Assembly: GCF_003315135.1 (NCBI RefSeq)
Contig: NZ_QNRK01000016.1
Coordinates: 1 to 64,000 of the forward strand
Length of the DNA stretch: 64,000 nucleotides
Source: Roseiarcus fermentans
GTDB lineage: Bacteria; Pseudomonadota; Alphaproteobacteria; Rhizobiales; Beijerinckiaceae
Direction: 5' to 3'
Each line of letters begins with the position of its first letter. The stretch's first letter is position 1. The translations under genes were made by a program, and so were the position numbers. The notes beneath the pieces were generated by a model. That model was not told the DNA's origin and ran no database searches. It was given only the letters and a program-made list of their open reading frames with translations. Positions 1-8,147 of this stretch are shown here, piece by piece.

Positions 1-153
1 ATGAAAATCTCGGGCTCGTTCCGAACCCTCGCCGGCGCTCAAATCTTCGCCAGCCTCAGATCCGTCGTCTCGACCGCGAGAAAGCACGGCTGCAACATCC
101 TCCAGATCCTAACCGCCACCCCAGCTCAGATCGTCCAAGCCTTCGCCGCGTAA
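1..153 (+). CDS. C-terminal end of a probable IS66-family transposase, cut by the window edge
   Basis: An open frame runs from the first base to a TAA at 151-153 (50 codons). The peptide, with SGSFRT, a Phe-Ala-Ser-Leu-Arg stretch and a TARKHGCNIL motif, resembles the tail of IS66-type transposases (TnpC). That is pattern recognition, not a search. The ATG at base 1 is probably internal, since the window starts there, so the gene may be intact upstream. No terminal inverted repeat could be recognised in the next 260 bases, which hold no convincing gene before the repeat array begins. It marks a mobile element at the left edge of the photosynthesis genes. Confidence 0.45.
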   Translation: MKISGSFRTLAGAQIFASLRSVVSTARKHGCNILQILTATPAQIVQAFAA

Positions 154-417
154 AAGGCGGCTTGGGAGTTACGGGCGACCCACCCAAGCCCGGGGCTGGC
201 GGAGCGCCGTCGTGGAAAGCGCAAGGCGAAGCCATCCATGCGCGGGGCGATGGCTTCGGCCCCCGGGCTCTTCGACGGTTGCGCCTCGCAGGGGCGGGGC
301 TGGCGGTGACGAGGAAGTCATGCGTGGGCTTCGATCGATCTTTCGACAAGGTTACCATGAATTCTGAAAAATGGAAATGAAATGCCGTTCCTGCCGATTT
401 CAGCCATGGCGGCAGGT

Positions 418-1735
418 GTCCCGCTCCCTTCTCCGCGAAGCGGGGAAGGTGGCCGAAGGCCGGATGGGGTGTGGAAAGCAGCGCGCTTCTCGTCGAAAGG
501 TCGCGGCGCCGGATGCGCAATCCGCCCATCCGTCGCCTTCGGCTTCCCCGCTTCGCGGAGAAGGAGGGCGCGCACCATGAAGCGCGCGGTGATCGAGGCG
601 AAGCGCAAGCTCGTGGCCGTAAACGAACGGAGACAATCCCTCCTCCACCAGGTCGCGCAAAGCGCGCTCGCCCCTTCTCCGCGAAGCGGGGAAGGCGGCC
701 GAAGGGCCGGGTGGGCGGTCCGCCGGCGCGACGCTGGTTGCACGACCGCCGCCGTTTACCCGCCGCCGTCGGCGTCCTGCTTTCCGCACCCCATCCGGCC
801 CTTCGGGCCACCTTCCCCGGCCGAGCCGGGGAAGGGGCGCGCGCTCACGATGAGCGAGGCGCCGGACGCTCTGCACCCCCCTTCTCCGCGAAGCGGGGAA
901 GGTGGCCGAAGGCCGGATGGGGTGTGGAAAGCAGCACGCCTCTGGGTGAAGGGTCGCGGCGTCGGATGTGCAATCCGCCCAGCGTCGCCTCCGACGACAC
1001 CTTCCCCACTTCGCGGAGAAGGGGGGGCGCGCGCCATGAAGCGCGCGGTGATCGAGGCGAAGCGCAAGCTCGTGGCCTCAAACGAACTGAGACAAACCCT
1101 CTTCCACCAGGTCGCGCGAAGCGCGCTCGCCCCTTCTCCGCGAAGCGGCCAAGGCGGCCGAAGGCCGGATGGGCGGTCCGCCGACGCGACGCTGGTTGCA
1201 CGACCGTCGCCGTTTACCCGCCGCCGTCGGCGTCCTGCTTTCCGCACCCCATCCGGCCCTTCGGGCCACCTTCCCCGGCCGAGCCGGGGAAGGGGCGCGC
1301 GCTCACGGACGAGCGAGGCGCACTCTGCGCTCCCCTTCTCCGCGAAGCGGGGAAGGTGGCCGAAGGGCCGGATGGGCGGTCCGCCGAAGCGACGCTGGTT
1401 GCACGACCGCCGCCGTTTACCCGCCGCCGTCGGCGTCCTGCTTTCCGCACCCCATCCGGCCCTTCGGGCCACCTTCCCCGGCCGAGCCGGGGAAGGGGCG
1501 CGCGCTCACGATGAGCGAGGCGCCGGACGCTCTGCGCCCCCCTTCTCCGCGAAGCGGGGAAGGTGGCCGAAGGCCGGATGGGGTGCGGAAAGCAGCGCGC
1601 TTCCCGTCGAAAGGTCGCGGCGCCGGATGTGCAATCCGCCCAGCGTCGAGGCGGCGGCCCACACCCCATCCGTCGCCTTCGGCGACACCTTCCCCGCTTC
1701 GCGGAGAAGGGGGCGCGCGCGCCATGAACGAGGCG
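418..1735. repeat. Dense array of palindromic REP/BIME-like intergenic repeats
   Basis: A core reading CTTCTCCGCGAAGCGGGGAA followed by GG(T/C)GGCCGAAGG and a GGATGGG tail occurs at about 429, 674, 881, 1132, 1333 and 1542. Its partner, CCTTCCCCGCTTCGCGGAGA, occurs in opposite orientation at about 545, 1003 and 1690. A second self-complementary unit, CCTTCCCCGGCCGAGCCGGG, lies at about 811, 1270 and 1472. Larger blocks are duplicated: 577-880 recurs at 1036-1335 (offset 459), and 706-880 recurs again near 1369-1545. Open frames through the region exist in nearly all frames because the DNA is GC-rich and low in stops; none looks like a protein. No CRISPR-like regular spacing is seen. Confidence 0.85.
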
Positions 1736-1754
1736 GAAACCCGCGCGTCGGGCC

Positions 1755-2120
1755 TCAAGGCTCGCGCAAGGCCTCTCGGATGCGCTCGACGACGATCGGC
1801 AGTCCTCCGATGACGATGTCGTCGGAAAATCGCAGGACACGAAACCCCGTTCGCCGCAGCCAGGCGTCCCTTTCGTCATCCCTGACTTTTGCGTCCGCCG
1901 TTTCGTGTGTGCGGCCATCCGCTTCGACGATGAGCTTTCGTGCGAGGCAGACGAAATCCGCGAAATAGGGTCCGATCGGCGTCTGCCTGCGAAAGCCGAA
2001 TCCGTCGACCTGATGATTGCGCAATGCCCGCCAAAGCATGGTCTCCGCCTTCGTCATGGTCTGACGCTGCGTCCGGGCGAACTTGCGTGAGGACTGACGA
2101 AAACGCGGCGGTTCTTCCAT
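1755..2120 (-). CDS. DUF559 endonuclease-domain protein (very-short-patch-repair-like)
   Basis: The 121-residue product matches the DUF559 family in length and motifs. It has an N-terminal MTKAETMLWRALRNHQVDG helix, then FRRQTPIGPYFADFV, then LIVEADGRTH with the acidic residues of a PD-(D/E)XK-like core, then RDAWLRRTGFRVLRF and a short C-terminal helix. DUF559 proteins are related to Vsr nucleases; substrate and role are unknown. I start at the ATG at 2120 because the frame upstream of it is repeat DNA; an in-frame ATG (MTKAETM) 21 codons downstream is a possible alternative. The gene sits between two blocks of the same palindromic repeat and is transcribed away from crtB. Confidence 0.8.
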   Translation of the reverse strand: MEEPPRFRQSSRKFARTQRQTMTKAETMLWRALRNHQVDGFGFRRQTPIGPYFADFVCLARKLIVEADGRTHETADAKVRDDERDAWLRRTGFRVLRFSDDIVIGGLPIVVERIREALREP

Positions 2121-2149
2121 ATTGCAAATGTCGCATGAGCCGGCTGGTT

Positions 2150-2340
2150 GCGCAAAGCGCGCCCACCCCTTCTCCGCGAAGCGGGGAAGGCGGCAGAAGG
2201 CCGGATGGGGTGTGGAAAGCAGCGCGCCGGCCGTTTGGACGTTCGCTGCGCCGTTCATGCCAGGCGCCTCGGTCGATGCAGCGGCCCGCACCCCATCCGG
2301 CGCCTCGCGCCACCTTCCCCAGCAAGAGCTGGGGAAGGAA
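2150..2340. repeat. Further copy of the palindromic repeat, on the far side of the DUF559 gene
   Basis: The core CTTCTCCGCGAAGCGGGGAA appears at about 2169, followed by the same GGCCGGATGGGG and GTGGAAAGCAGCGCGC text seen at 460-490 and 905-940. Near 2311 a unit of the form CCTTCCCC-agcaagagct-GGGGAAGG closes the block. The sequence just upstream (GCGCAAAGCGCGC) also matches the left array near 655. The DUF559 gene is thus bracketed by the repeat family. Confidence 0.8.
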
Positions 2341-2357
2341 GAGCAAGCCAGCGCCGC

Positions 2358-2837
2358 TCACGCCGCCTGCGCCTGGCGCAGAGCGTTGATCTGTATGAAA
2401 ATCGCATCGGGATCGACGCCCGGACGCTTGTCGGGCGCGAGGTCGAGGGCCATCAGCGAAATCTTCCGCATCAATCCATCGAGCGTCGGATCGTCGGCGG
2501 CCGCCGGAATGTCGGCGCTGCTGCCGCTCCAGACCTCGGTCTCGGAATCCCAGCTCGCCGCAACGGTGAAAACGATCGGTTTGGCCATCTCCGATCCGAC
2601 GCCCTGGCGGCGCCGCGTTCGAGCCGGCTGAAACGCCGCAGCGCCCATGACGCGCCCGGTCAGGTCGGCGCGATCCGGCACGCCTTCGTCGGCTCTCAGC
2701 CCGATCGCGCGCGCCGAGCGCTCCCGCTCGAGCCGGCGCTTCTTCGCCCTCGACACGGACGCGAGCTGCCAGACGCCGAACGCCAGCAGGACGGCGAAGG
2801 GGAACAGCATCAGGACGAAAGCGATGCTCGGGTCCAT
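2358..2837 (-). CDS. Small membrane protein joined in frame to a DUF1902-like domain, after crtB
   Basis: The 159-residue frame starts 7 bases beyond the crtB stop, so it reads as the last gene of a crtI-crtB operon. Residues 1-28 form one hydrophobic segment (MDPSIAFVLMLFPFAVLLAF), followed by a basic Lys/Arg stretch. Residues 84-159 (MAKPIVFTVAASWDSETEVW, then SSADIPAAADDPTLDGLMRK) look like a DUF1902 domain, a HicB-antitoxin-like fold. An in-frame ATG at 2588 could start the second part as its own gene, so this may be two genes or a natural fusion. I do not know a function for either part. Confidence 0.6.
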   Translation of the reverse strand: MDPSIAFVLMLFPFAVLLAFGVWQLASVSRAKKRRLERERSARAIGLRADEGVPDRADLTGRVMGAAAFQPARTRRRQGVGSEMAKPIVFTVAASWDSETEVWSGSSADIPAAADDPTLDGLMRKISLMALDLAPDKRPGVDPDAIFIQINALRQAQAA

Positions 2838-2841
2838 CGCG

Positions 2842-3885
2842 TCAGGCCTGAAGGCGGTCGGCGCGGTGGAGACGCTCGAAGGTCTGCAATGTGCCGATGA
2901 ACTGGTCGCGCCAGTCGAGCACCGCCCGGGACGGCGGCTTCGGCGCCGGGCGGCCGTTGGCGACGGCGTCGAGCAGGAAGTCGCCGCAGGGGGCGGCCGG
3001 CACGGCGGGGCCGGGGGCGAGGCGGCGCGAGTCGAGAGTCGCGCGGCCGAGCAGTTCGAGCTTGCGCCGGCCCGAGACCCGCGCCCGCGCGCTCACCGAA
3101 TCGAAGCCGTTGCGCGCGACCTCGGCCCCGATCTCGGCGTAGATCAGCGCCGCGGCCAGGATCGCCGGCCGGCAGTTCGCCGGCAGGAGCGCGACGCCGC
3201 TGCGCGCCCGATCGTAGAGCCCACGCGCCTCGTCGAGCAGCCGCGCGGTCAGCGCGAGAACCCTGGGATCGGGGCGCGGGTCGGCGAGCCACGCGGCGGC
3301 GTCGACGCCGGCCTCGCGCAACCATTGCCGCGGCAGGTAGATGCGGCCCATGCGGGCGTCCTCGCCGACGTCGCGGGCGATGTTGGTCAGTTGCATCGCG
3401 ACGCCGAGGTCGTTGGCGCGCGCCAGCGCTTCCGTCGAACGCACGCCCATCAGCACCGTCATCATCACCCCGACCGCGCCCGCGACCCGGGCGGCGTAGT
3501 CGAACAGTTCGTCCAGCGTCTCGTACGTCCGGCCCTCGGCGTCCCAGGCCAGACCCTCGAGCAGCGCCTCGGGCAGCGCGGTCGGCATCCGGGTGCGGCG
3601 GAAGAGATCGGCCATCGCGCGGTCGGCGGCGAAGGGCAGGGGGCGGCCCTGGGCGGCGCGGGCGAGCCGCTCGCGCAGGCGGACGACGGCGTCCTTGGAG
3701 CCGCCGCTGAGGTCGACCGCGTCGTCGGACAGCCGGCAGAAGGCGTAGAGCGCGAAGGCGCGCTGGCGGACGTCGGCGGGCAACAGGCGCGAGGCGGCGT
3801 AGAACGACTTCGAGCCCTGACGGATCGCGTCGCGGCAGGCGCGATGGTCGCTCCGGCTCGCCAGATCAAACGAAAACTGAGGCAT
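2842..3885 (-). CDS. crtB: Phytoene synthase
   Basis: CrtB condenses two geranylgeranyl diphosphates to phytoene, the first committed carotenoid step. The 347-residue product has the family's paired Asp-rich motifs: AFCRLSDDAVD near residue 50 and LTNIARDVGEDARMGRIYLP near 165-185, both of the squalene/phytoene synthase type. The ATG at 3885 gives the usual N-terminus (MPQFSFDLASRSDHRACRDA) and overlaps the 3' end of crtI by 20 bases, which implies translational coupling. The frame is open 60 codons further upstream, but only through the inside of crtI. Gene order crtI-crtB is standard for purple bacteria. Confidence 0.96.
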   Translation of the reverse strand: MPQFSFDLASRSDHRACRDAIRQGSKSFYAASRLLPADVRQRAFALYAFCRLSDDAVDLSGGSKDAVVRLRERLARAAQGRPLPFAADRAMADLFRRTRMPTALPEALLEGLAWDAEGRTYETLDELFDYAARVAGAVGVMMTVLMGVRSTEALARANDLGVAMQLTNIARDVGEDARMGRIYLPRQWLREAGVDAAAWLADPRPDPRVLALTARLLDEARGLYDRARSGVALLPANCRPAILAAALIYAEIGAEVARNGFDSVSARARVSGRRKLELLGRATLDSRRLAPGPAVPAAPCGDFLLDAVANGRPAPKPPSRAVLDWRDQFIGTLQTFERLHRADRLQA

Positions 3886-5395
3886 GCGGAACGACCTTGT
3901 CGAGTATCTTCGCCGAGGACAGAACGCCCGGCAGCCCGGCCCCCGGATGGGTGCCGGCGCCGACCAGATAGAGATTGCGCACGTCTTCGCTTCGGTTGTG
4001 CGGGCGGAACCATGCGCTCTGGGTGAGGATCGCCTCGAGCCCGAAGCCCGCGCCGTGCAGCGCATTGAGACGGGTCTGGAAATCGAGCGGCGTCGCCATG
4101 CGCGAGGTGACGATCGCGCTCGCCAGGCCGGGCATCACGCTCGCCTCGAGCGCCTGCTCGATCCGCTTGCGATAGGGCTCGGCCTCGGCCCGCCAGTCCT
4201 GCCCGCCGAGCAGGTTGGGCACGGGGGAGAGGGCGTAGAACGTGTCGCAGCCGTCCGGCGCCAGCGAGGGGTCGACGGCAGTCGGCCGGTACAGGTAGAG
4301 GCTGAAGTCCTCGGCGAGGATCTTGCGCGCGAAGATGTCGTTGACGAGCGGGCGATAGCGCGGCCCGAGCAGGATGGTGTGAAGCGGGAGCGACTCGTAG
4401 CGCCGGTCGACGCCGAAGTACCAGACGAACAGGCCCATCGAATAGCGCTGGCGGTCGAGCTTGCGGTCGGTCCATTTGTGGCGCGCGGCGGCCGGCACCA
4501 GCTTCTTGTAGGTCCAGGCCGAATCGGCGTTGGAGACGACGATGCGGGCGGCGATCGTCTCGCCCGAGGCGAGCCGCACCCCGGTCGCGGCGCCGTTTTC
4601 GACCAGAATCTGCTCGACCTCGGCGTTGCAGCGGATCTCGCCGCCCGCGCCGTCGATCAGGTCGGCGAGGCCGCGAACCAGCGCGCCCATGCCGCCCATG
4701 GCGTAGTGCACGCCCATCCGCTCCATGAGCGACGTGATCATGCAGTAGATCGAACTCGACTTGAACGGGTTGCCGCCGATCAGCAGCGGATGGAAGCTGA
4801 ACGCCGTGCGCAGCCGCTCGTCCCGGAAGTATTTCGAGATGACGGCGTAGACGCTTCGGTAGCCTTCGAGCCGCAGCAGGTCGGGGGCGACCCGCGCCAT
4901 GTCGAGGATCGAATTGAACGGAACGTCGGCGAGGCCCTCGAAGCCGATGCGGTAGATCTCCTCGCTGCGCTTGACGAAGGCGTCGAACCCGGCGACGTCG
5001 CCGGCGCGGAACTTCGCCACCTCGGCGCGCATGGCGGCGGGGTCCTCGCATTCGCGGAACACCGAGCCGTCGGGGAAGACGATGTCGTAGAACGGCGACA
5101 CGCTTCTCAGGTCGATGTCGTCCTGCATCCGCCGGCCGACCAGCGCCCACAGCTCCTCGAACAGGAACGGCGCGGTGACGATCGTCGGGCCGGGATCGAA
5201 GGTGAAGCCGTCCTGGGTGAAGGCGGCGGCGCGGCCGCCGGGAGCGCCGAGCTTCTCCAGCACCGTGACGCGATAGCCGCGGGCGATCAGCCGGATCGCC
5301 GCGGCGAGGCCGCCGAATCCGCTGCCGATGACCACGGCGCGGGGCCCTGTCTCGGCCCCGGTCTTCGCCCGCGGAGGTTCGGTGTCTGTCAACAT
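3866..5395 (-). CDS. crtI: Phytoene desaturase (phytoene to neurosporene/lycopene)
   Basis: The 509-residue protein is a full-length CrtI. The dinucleotide-binding motif VVIGSGFGGLAAAIRLIARG lies near residues 21-40, LEKLGAPGGRAAAF follows, and the C-terminal bacterial phytoene dehydrogenase signature (NLYLVGAGTHPGAGLPGVL) is near residue 480. It desaturates phytoene at the membrane. It sits 33 bases after bchO and overlaps crtB. The ATG at 5393-5395 lies inside a perfect PpsR/CrtJ-type operator (5387-5404). Either the gene is made from a leaderless or very short transcript, or the operator acts as a roadblock on bchO readthrough. No better start lies downstream before the FAD motif. Whether three or four desaturations are made cannot be read from the sequence. 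Confidence 0.96.
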   Translation of the reverse strand: MLTDTEPPRAKTGAETGPRAVVIGSGFGGLAAAIRLIARGYRVTVLEKLGAPGGRAAAFTQDGFTFDPGPTIVTAPFLFEELWALVGRRMQDDIDLRSVSPFYDIVFPDGSVFRECEDPAAMRAEVAKFRAGDVAGFDAFVKRSEEIYRIGFEGLADVPFNSILDMARVAPDLLRLEGYRSVYAVISKYFRDERLRTAFSFHPLLIGGNPFKSSSIYCMITSLMERMGVHYAMGGMGALVRGLADLIDGAGGEIRCNAEVEQILVENGAATGVRLASGETIAARIVVSNADSAWTYKKLVPAAARHKWTDRKLDRQRYSMGLFVWYFGVDRRYESLPLHTILLGPRYRPLVNDIFARKILAEDFSLYLYRPTAVDPSLAPDGCDTFYALSPVPNLLGGQDWRAEAEPYRKRIEQALEASVMPGLASAIVTSRMATPLDFQTRLNALHGAGFGLEAILTQSAWFRPHNRSEDVRNLYLVGAGTHPGAGLPGVLSSAKILDKVVPHASVFV

Positions 5396-5404
5396 GACTT
5401 GACA
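5387..5404. promoter_or_regulatory. PpsR/CrtJ-type operator overlapping the crtI start codon
   Basis: TGTCAA-catgac-TTGACA: a perfect 6-bp inverted repeat that also fits the published TGT-N12-ACA consensus of CrtJ/PpsR. It covers the crtI ATG. Binding by one of the two PpsR proteins encoded in this window is inferred. Confidence 0.75.
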
Positions 5405-5428
5405 GCCTATGGCGTCAACCCGGCGCGA

Positions 5429-6370
5429 TCAAGGGGTCTCTCGCCTCGGCTTGCGGCGACGTTGCGTCGCAGGCTTCGGCGCCGCGATCACGCCGCAGCG
5501 GACGGCCTCGGCGAGGATCAGCTCGCAGACTTCCTCGGGCTTCTCCTCGTGCGCGAGGTGGCCGGCGTGCCGGATGGTCGCGACCTCGGCGTCGGGCATG
5601 GCGCGCGCCAGCGGCGGGGCGTCGGCGGGCGACACCGCCTTGTCGTTCTCGGCGACGACGAACAGGGTCCGCGTTCCGAGCCGCGCCAGGTCCCGGCTCA
5701 TGCGGCTCAGGTCCCAGTTCGCCATCATGCCGATCGCGCCCGCGACATGGGCGGCGTTGCCGAACAGGCGGGCGTAGAGGTCGATTCCGTGGCGGTCGAT
5801 CGCCGATCCGGTGCCGCGCAACAGGTCCTCGACCCCCTTGCGGTCGGCGGCCCAGGAAAACACCCGCGGCGCGAACGGATTGAGGAACAGGAGCTTGGCG
5901 ATCGTGGGAAACAGGAAGGCGGCCGCGCCGCCGAACGGCAGGAAGGCGCCGTTGAGGCTGACGAGCAGCGCCGGGTCGATCGCCCCGTCGAGGCAGAGGC
6001 GAACGAGGATCGCCGCGCCGGCCGAGTGGCCGACGACCACCTGCGGGCGGAATTCGAGCGTCTTCACGAGCGCCGCGAGCGCGCGCGCGATGCCCGGCAG
6101 CGACAGGTCCGGCGAGCGGGTCGAGCGGGTGAAGCCGTGGCCGGGCAGGTCGGGCGCGACCACGTCGAAGCGCTGGGCGAGGAGCGGCATGAGGCCTGCG
6201 AACGAGTGGGTCGCGGCGCCGGTGCCGTGGATCAAGAGCAGTTGCGGCCCCTCGCCCATGCGCTGCACGTGCCAGCGGTAGCCCCGGGTCTCGACGAAGG
6301 CGCTCGCCTGCCGGTTCGGCCAGTCGCGGCCGTCGCGGTCGAAATCGAGCGGCTCCGGCCCGAAGAGCAT
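5429..6370 (-). CDS. bchO: BchO, alpha/beta-hydrolase linked to Mg-chelatase genes
   Basis: The 313-residue alpha/beta hydrolase has the oxyanion region LLLIHGTGAATHSF, the nucleophile elbow VVGHSAGAA and a late acid/His pair (ENDKAVSPADAPP, then HAGHLAHEEKPEEV). BchO is conserved in the bchI-bchD-bchO group of PGCs; its exact step is still not firmly assigned. The ATG at 6370 follows the bchD stop after 4 bases, so the genes are likely co-translated. The length fits the family. Thirty-three bases separate it from crtI. Confidence 0.92.
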   Translation of the reverse strand: MLFGPEPLDFDRDGRDWPNRQASAFVETRGYRWHVQRMGEGPQLLLIHGTGAATHSFAGLMPLLAQRFDVVAPDLPGHGFTRSTRSPDLSLPGIARALAALVKTLEFRPQVVVGHSAGAAILVRLCLDGAIDPALLVSLNGAFLPFGGAAAFLFPTIAKLLFLNPFAPRVFSWAADRKGVEDLLRGTGSAIDRHGIDLYARLFGNAAHVAGAIGMMANWDLSRMSRDLARLGTRTLFVVAENDKAVSPADAPPLARAMPDAEVATIRHAGHLAHEEKPEEVCELILAEAVRCGVIAAPKPATQRRRKPRRETP

Positions 6371-6374
6371 GGCC

Positions 6375-8147
6375 CTATCCCTGGAGGCGCTGCGCGGACA
6401 GGCGCACCGCCGCGTTGACCCGCGCCGAATCGGCGATCGGCAGCTTGATGTAGTCCGCGCCCATCGCCTCGGCGATCTTGAGGGTCTGGGCCGAATCGCG
6501 CAGCCGCGACGGCGGCGAGGTGTCGATCGCGAGCGCCGCCACCCGGGCGGCGAACAGCTTCCGGCTCGCGTCGAGCGCGTCCTCGAACGCCTTCGGCCTT
6601 CCGCCCTCGCCGTCGCGGCCGACATTGGCGTTTCCGTCGGTCATCAGCACGATGAACGGCGTCTGGCCGGTGCGGCGGACCTGGGTCGCAAGCAGGGCCG
6701 CGACGTCGAGCCCGCGCGCGAGCGGCGTGCCGCCCCCGCCCGGCAGCCCCGCGAGCCGGCGCCGCGCCCGCGCCGTCGACCGGGTCGGCGGCAGGACGAC
6801 CTCCGCGTCCTTGCCGCGGAACGCGACCAGCGCCACCGAATCGCGCCGCACGTAACAGTCGGCGAGCAGGAGCTCGATCGCTCCCTTGACCTCGGCCAGC
6901 CGATGCATCGCCAGCGAGCCGGAGGCGTCGACGACGAAGATCGTGGTCGCGCCGCGCTTCTCGTGATGCAGGACGATGCGCAAATCGTCGGGCGAGACGT
7001 GGATGCGCCGCGCGTCGCCGGGGCCCGCCTCGCGCCGGCGCAGCGGCTGCCAGGGGGCGGCGGCGCGCAGCGTCGCCACCAGCGCGATCCGCCCCTCGCG
7101 CGGATGGCCGGGCCGGGTTCCGATCGGGCGGCCGCGCCGGGTCGAGATCTGGCTGTCGCCGGCCTTGCCCTGGACCGCGGCGCGCGCCCGCGCGCCGGCG
7201 CCGGCCTTGAGGCGCGCCAGCAGTTCGAGCGGGATGGCGGCCTCGGCGGCGTCGAGCACGACGTCCTCGAGCTGCTGGATTTCCTGCTCCTCGGGGGGCG
7301 GCGGATCGTCTTCCGGATTGTCTGGCGGGGGCTCGTCGTCCTCATCGTCCGCGCCGGGCAGGCGGGTGGCGCGGTGGGCGAGGCAAAGGGCGGCGGCGAG
7401 CGAAATGTGGCGCCGGCCGATCGCGTCCTCGCCTTCGAGCGCGGCGAGCGCGCGCGCGCAGCGCAGCGCATAGATCGGCGCGCGCAGCGACGCGATCCCG
7501 AGCGAGGCTGCGACGCCGACCAGCGCCTTCATCGCCGCCTCGTCCTCGGGCATGGCGTCGAAGCGGGCGCGCGCTTCCGTGCGCGCCCCGGGGTCCTGAT
7601 CGTCCGCCCCGTCGTCGGCGTCCCGGATCGCGATGGCGTCGAGGTCGACGAAATAGGCGCTGCGCTCGATCAGGATCGGCGGCGGCGCCTCCTCGTCGTC
7701 GGCGCCCTCGTCGAGCGCGACATAGCCGACGCGGGCGGGCGAGGTCATCGACATCCCGTCGCGTTCGAGAGCGATCTCGCCCTCGTCGAGCGCGGCCGCG
7801 ATCCGCGCCGCGACGCCGGCCGGCAGGCGCTCGGCCATGGCGATGACGAGCACGCCGCCGTCGGTCTCGGCGATCAGGCCCTTTTCCGCCACCGGCCGGC
7901 CGGCCTTGAGGGTCGCGGGGATGTCGAGCCCGCCGATCAGCCGGTCGTCGGCGATGGAGGCGGGAATGCGGCGGAACGGCGCTGCGCGGGGCAGGGCGGC
8001 GGCGAGGCGCCGGAGCCAGGCGTCGCGCACCGGGCCGGGGCGGCCGCGCACCACGATGCCGCAGCCGACCGGCGCGAGCGCGAAGGCCTCCGCCGCGAGA
8101 ACCGCGCGCTCCCAGGGGGAGAGCTCCGGACCGCCGCCGGGGTTCAT
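6375..8147 (-). CDS. bchD: Magnesium chelatase subunit D
   Basis: BchD forms the AAA+ platform with BchI that drives Mg insertion into protoporphyrin IX by BchH. The 590-residue product has a degenerate AAA+ N-terminal half, an acidic/proline linker (EDDEPPPDNPEDDPPPPEEQ) near residue 290, and a C-terminal von Willebrand A domain with the MIDAS motif DASGSLAMH and a later TDGNANVGRDGE stretch. The start ATG (8145-8147) overlaps the bchI TGA (8144-8146) as ATGA, a sign of coupled translation. It is followed closely by bchO. Confidence 0.97.
   Translation of the reverse strand: MNPGGGPELSPWERAVLAAEAFALAPVGCGIVVRGRPGPVRDAWLRRLAAALPRAAPFRRIPASIADDRLIGGLDIPATLKAGRPVAEKGLIAETDGGVLVIAMAERLPAGVAARIAAALDEGEIALERDGMSMTSPARVGYVALDEGADDEEAPPPILIERSAYFVDLDAIAIRDADDGADDQDPGARTEARARFDAMPEDEAAMKALVGVAASLGIASLRAPIYALRCARALAALEGEDAIGRRHISLAAALCLAHRATRLPGADDEDDEPPPDNPEDDPPPPEEQEIQQLEDVVLDAAEAAIPLELLARLKAGAGARARAAVQGKAGDSQISTRRGRPIGTRPGHPREGRIALVATLRAAAPWQPLRRREAGPGDARRIHVSPDDLRIVLHHEKRGATTIFVVDASGSLAMHRLAEVKGAIELLLADCYVRRDSVALVAFRGKDAEVVLPPTRSTARARRRLAGLPGGGGTPLARGLDVAALLATQVRRTGQTPFIVLMTDGNANVGRDGEGGRPKAFEDALDASRKLFAARVAALAIDTSPPSRLRDSAQTLKIAEAMGADYIKLPIADSARVNAAVRLSAQRLQG

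Noticed and set aside
418-1735. CRISPR array
   Set aside because: Repeats are palindromic, of mixed type and orientation, with irregular spacing and no uniform spacers.
382-1968. A 528-codon open frame across the repeat array
   Set aside because: It is made of translated palindromic repeats with Arg/Pro/Ser-rich text; several other frames are open over the same DNA. No family pattern.
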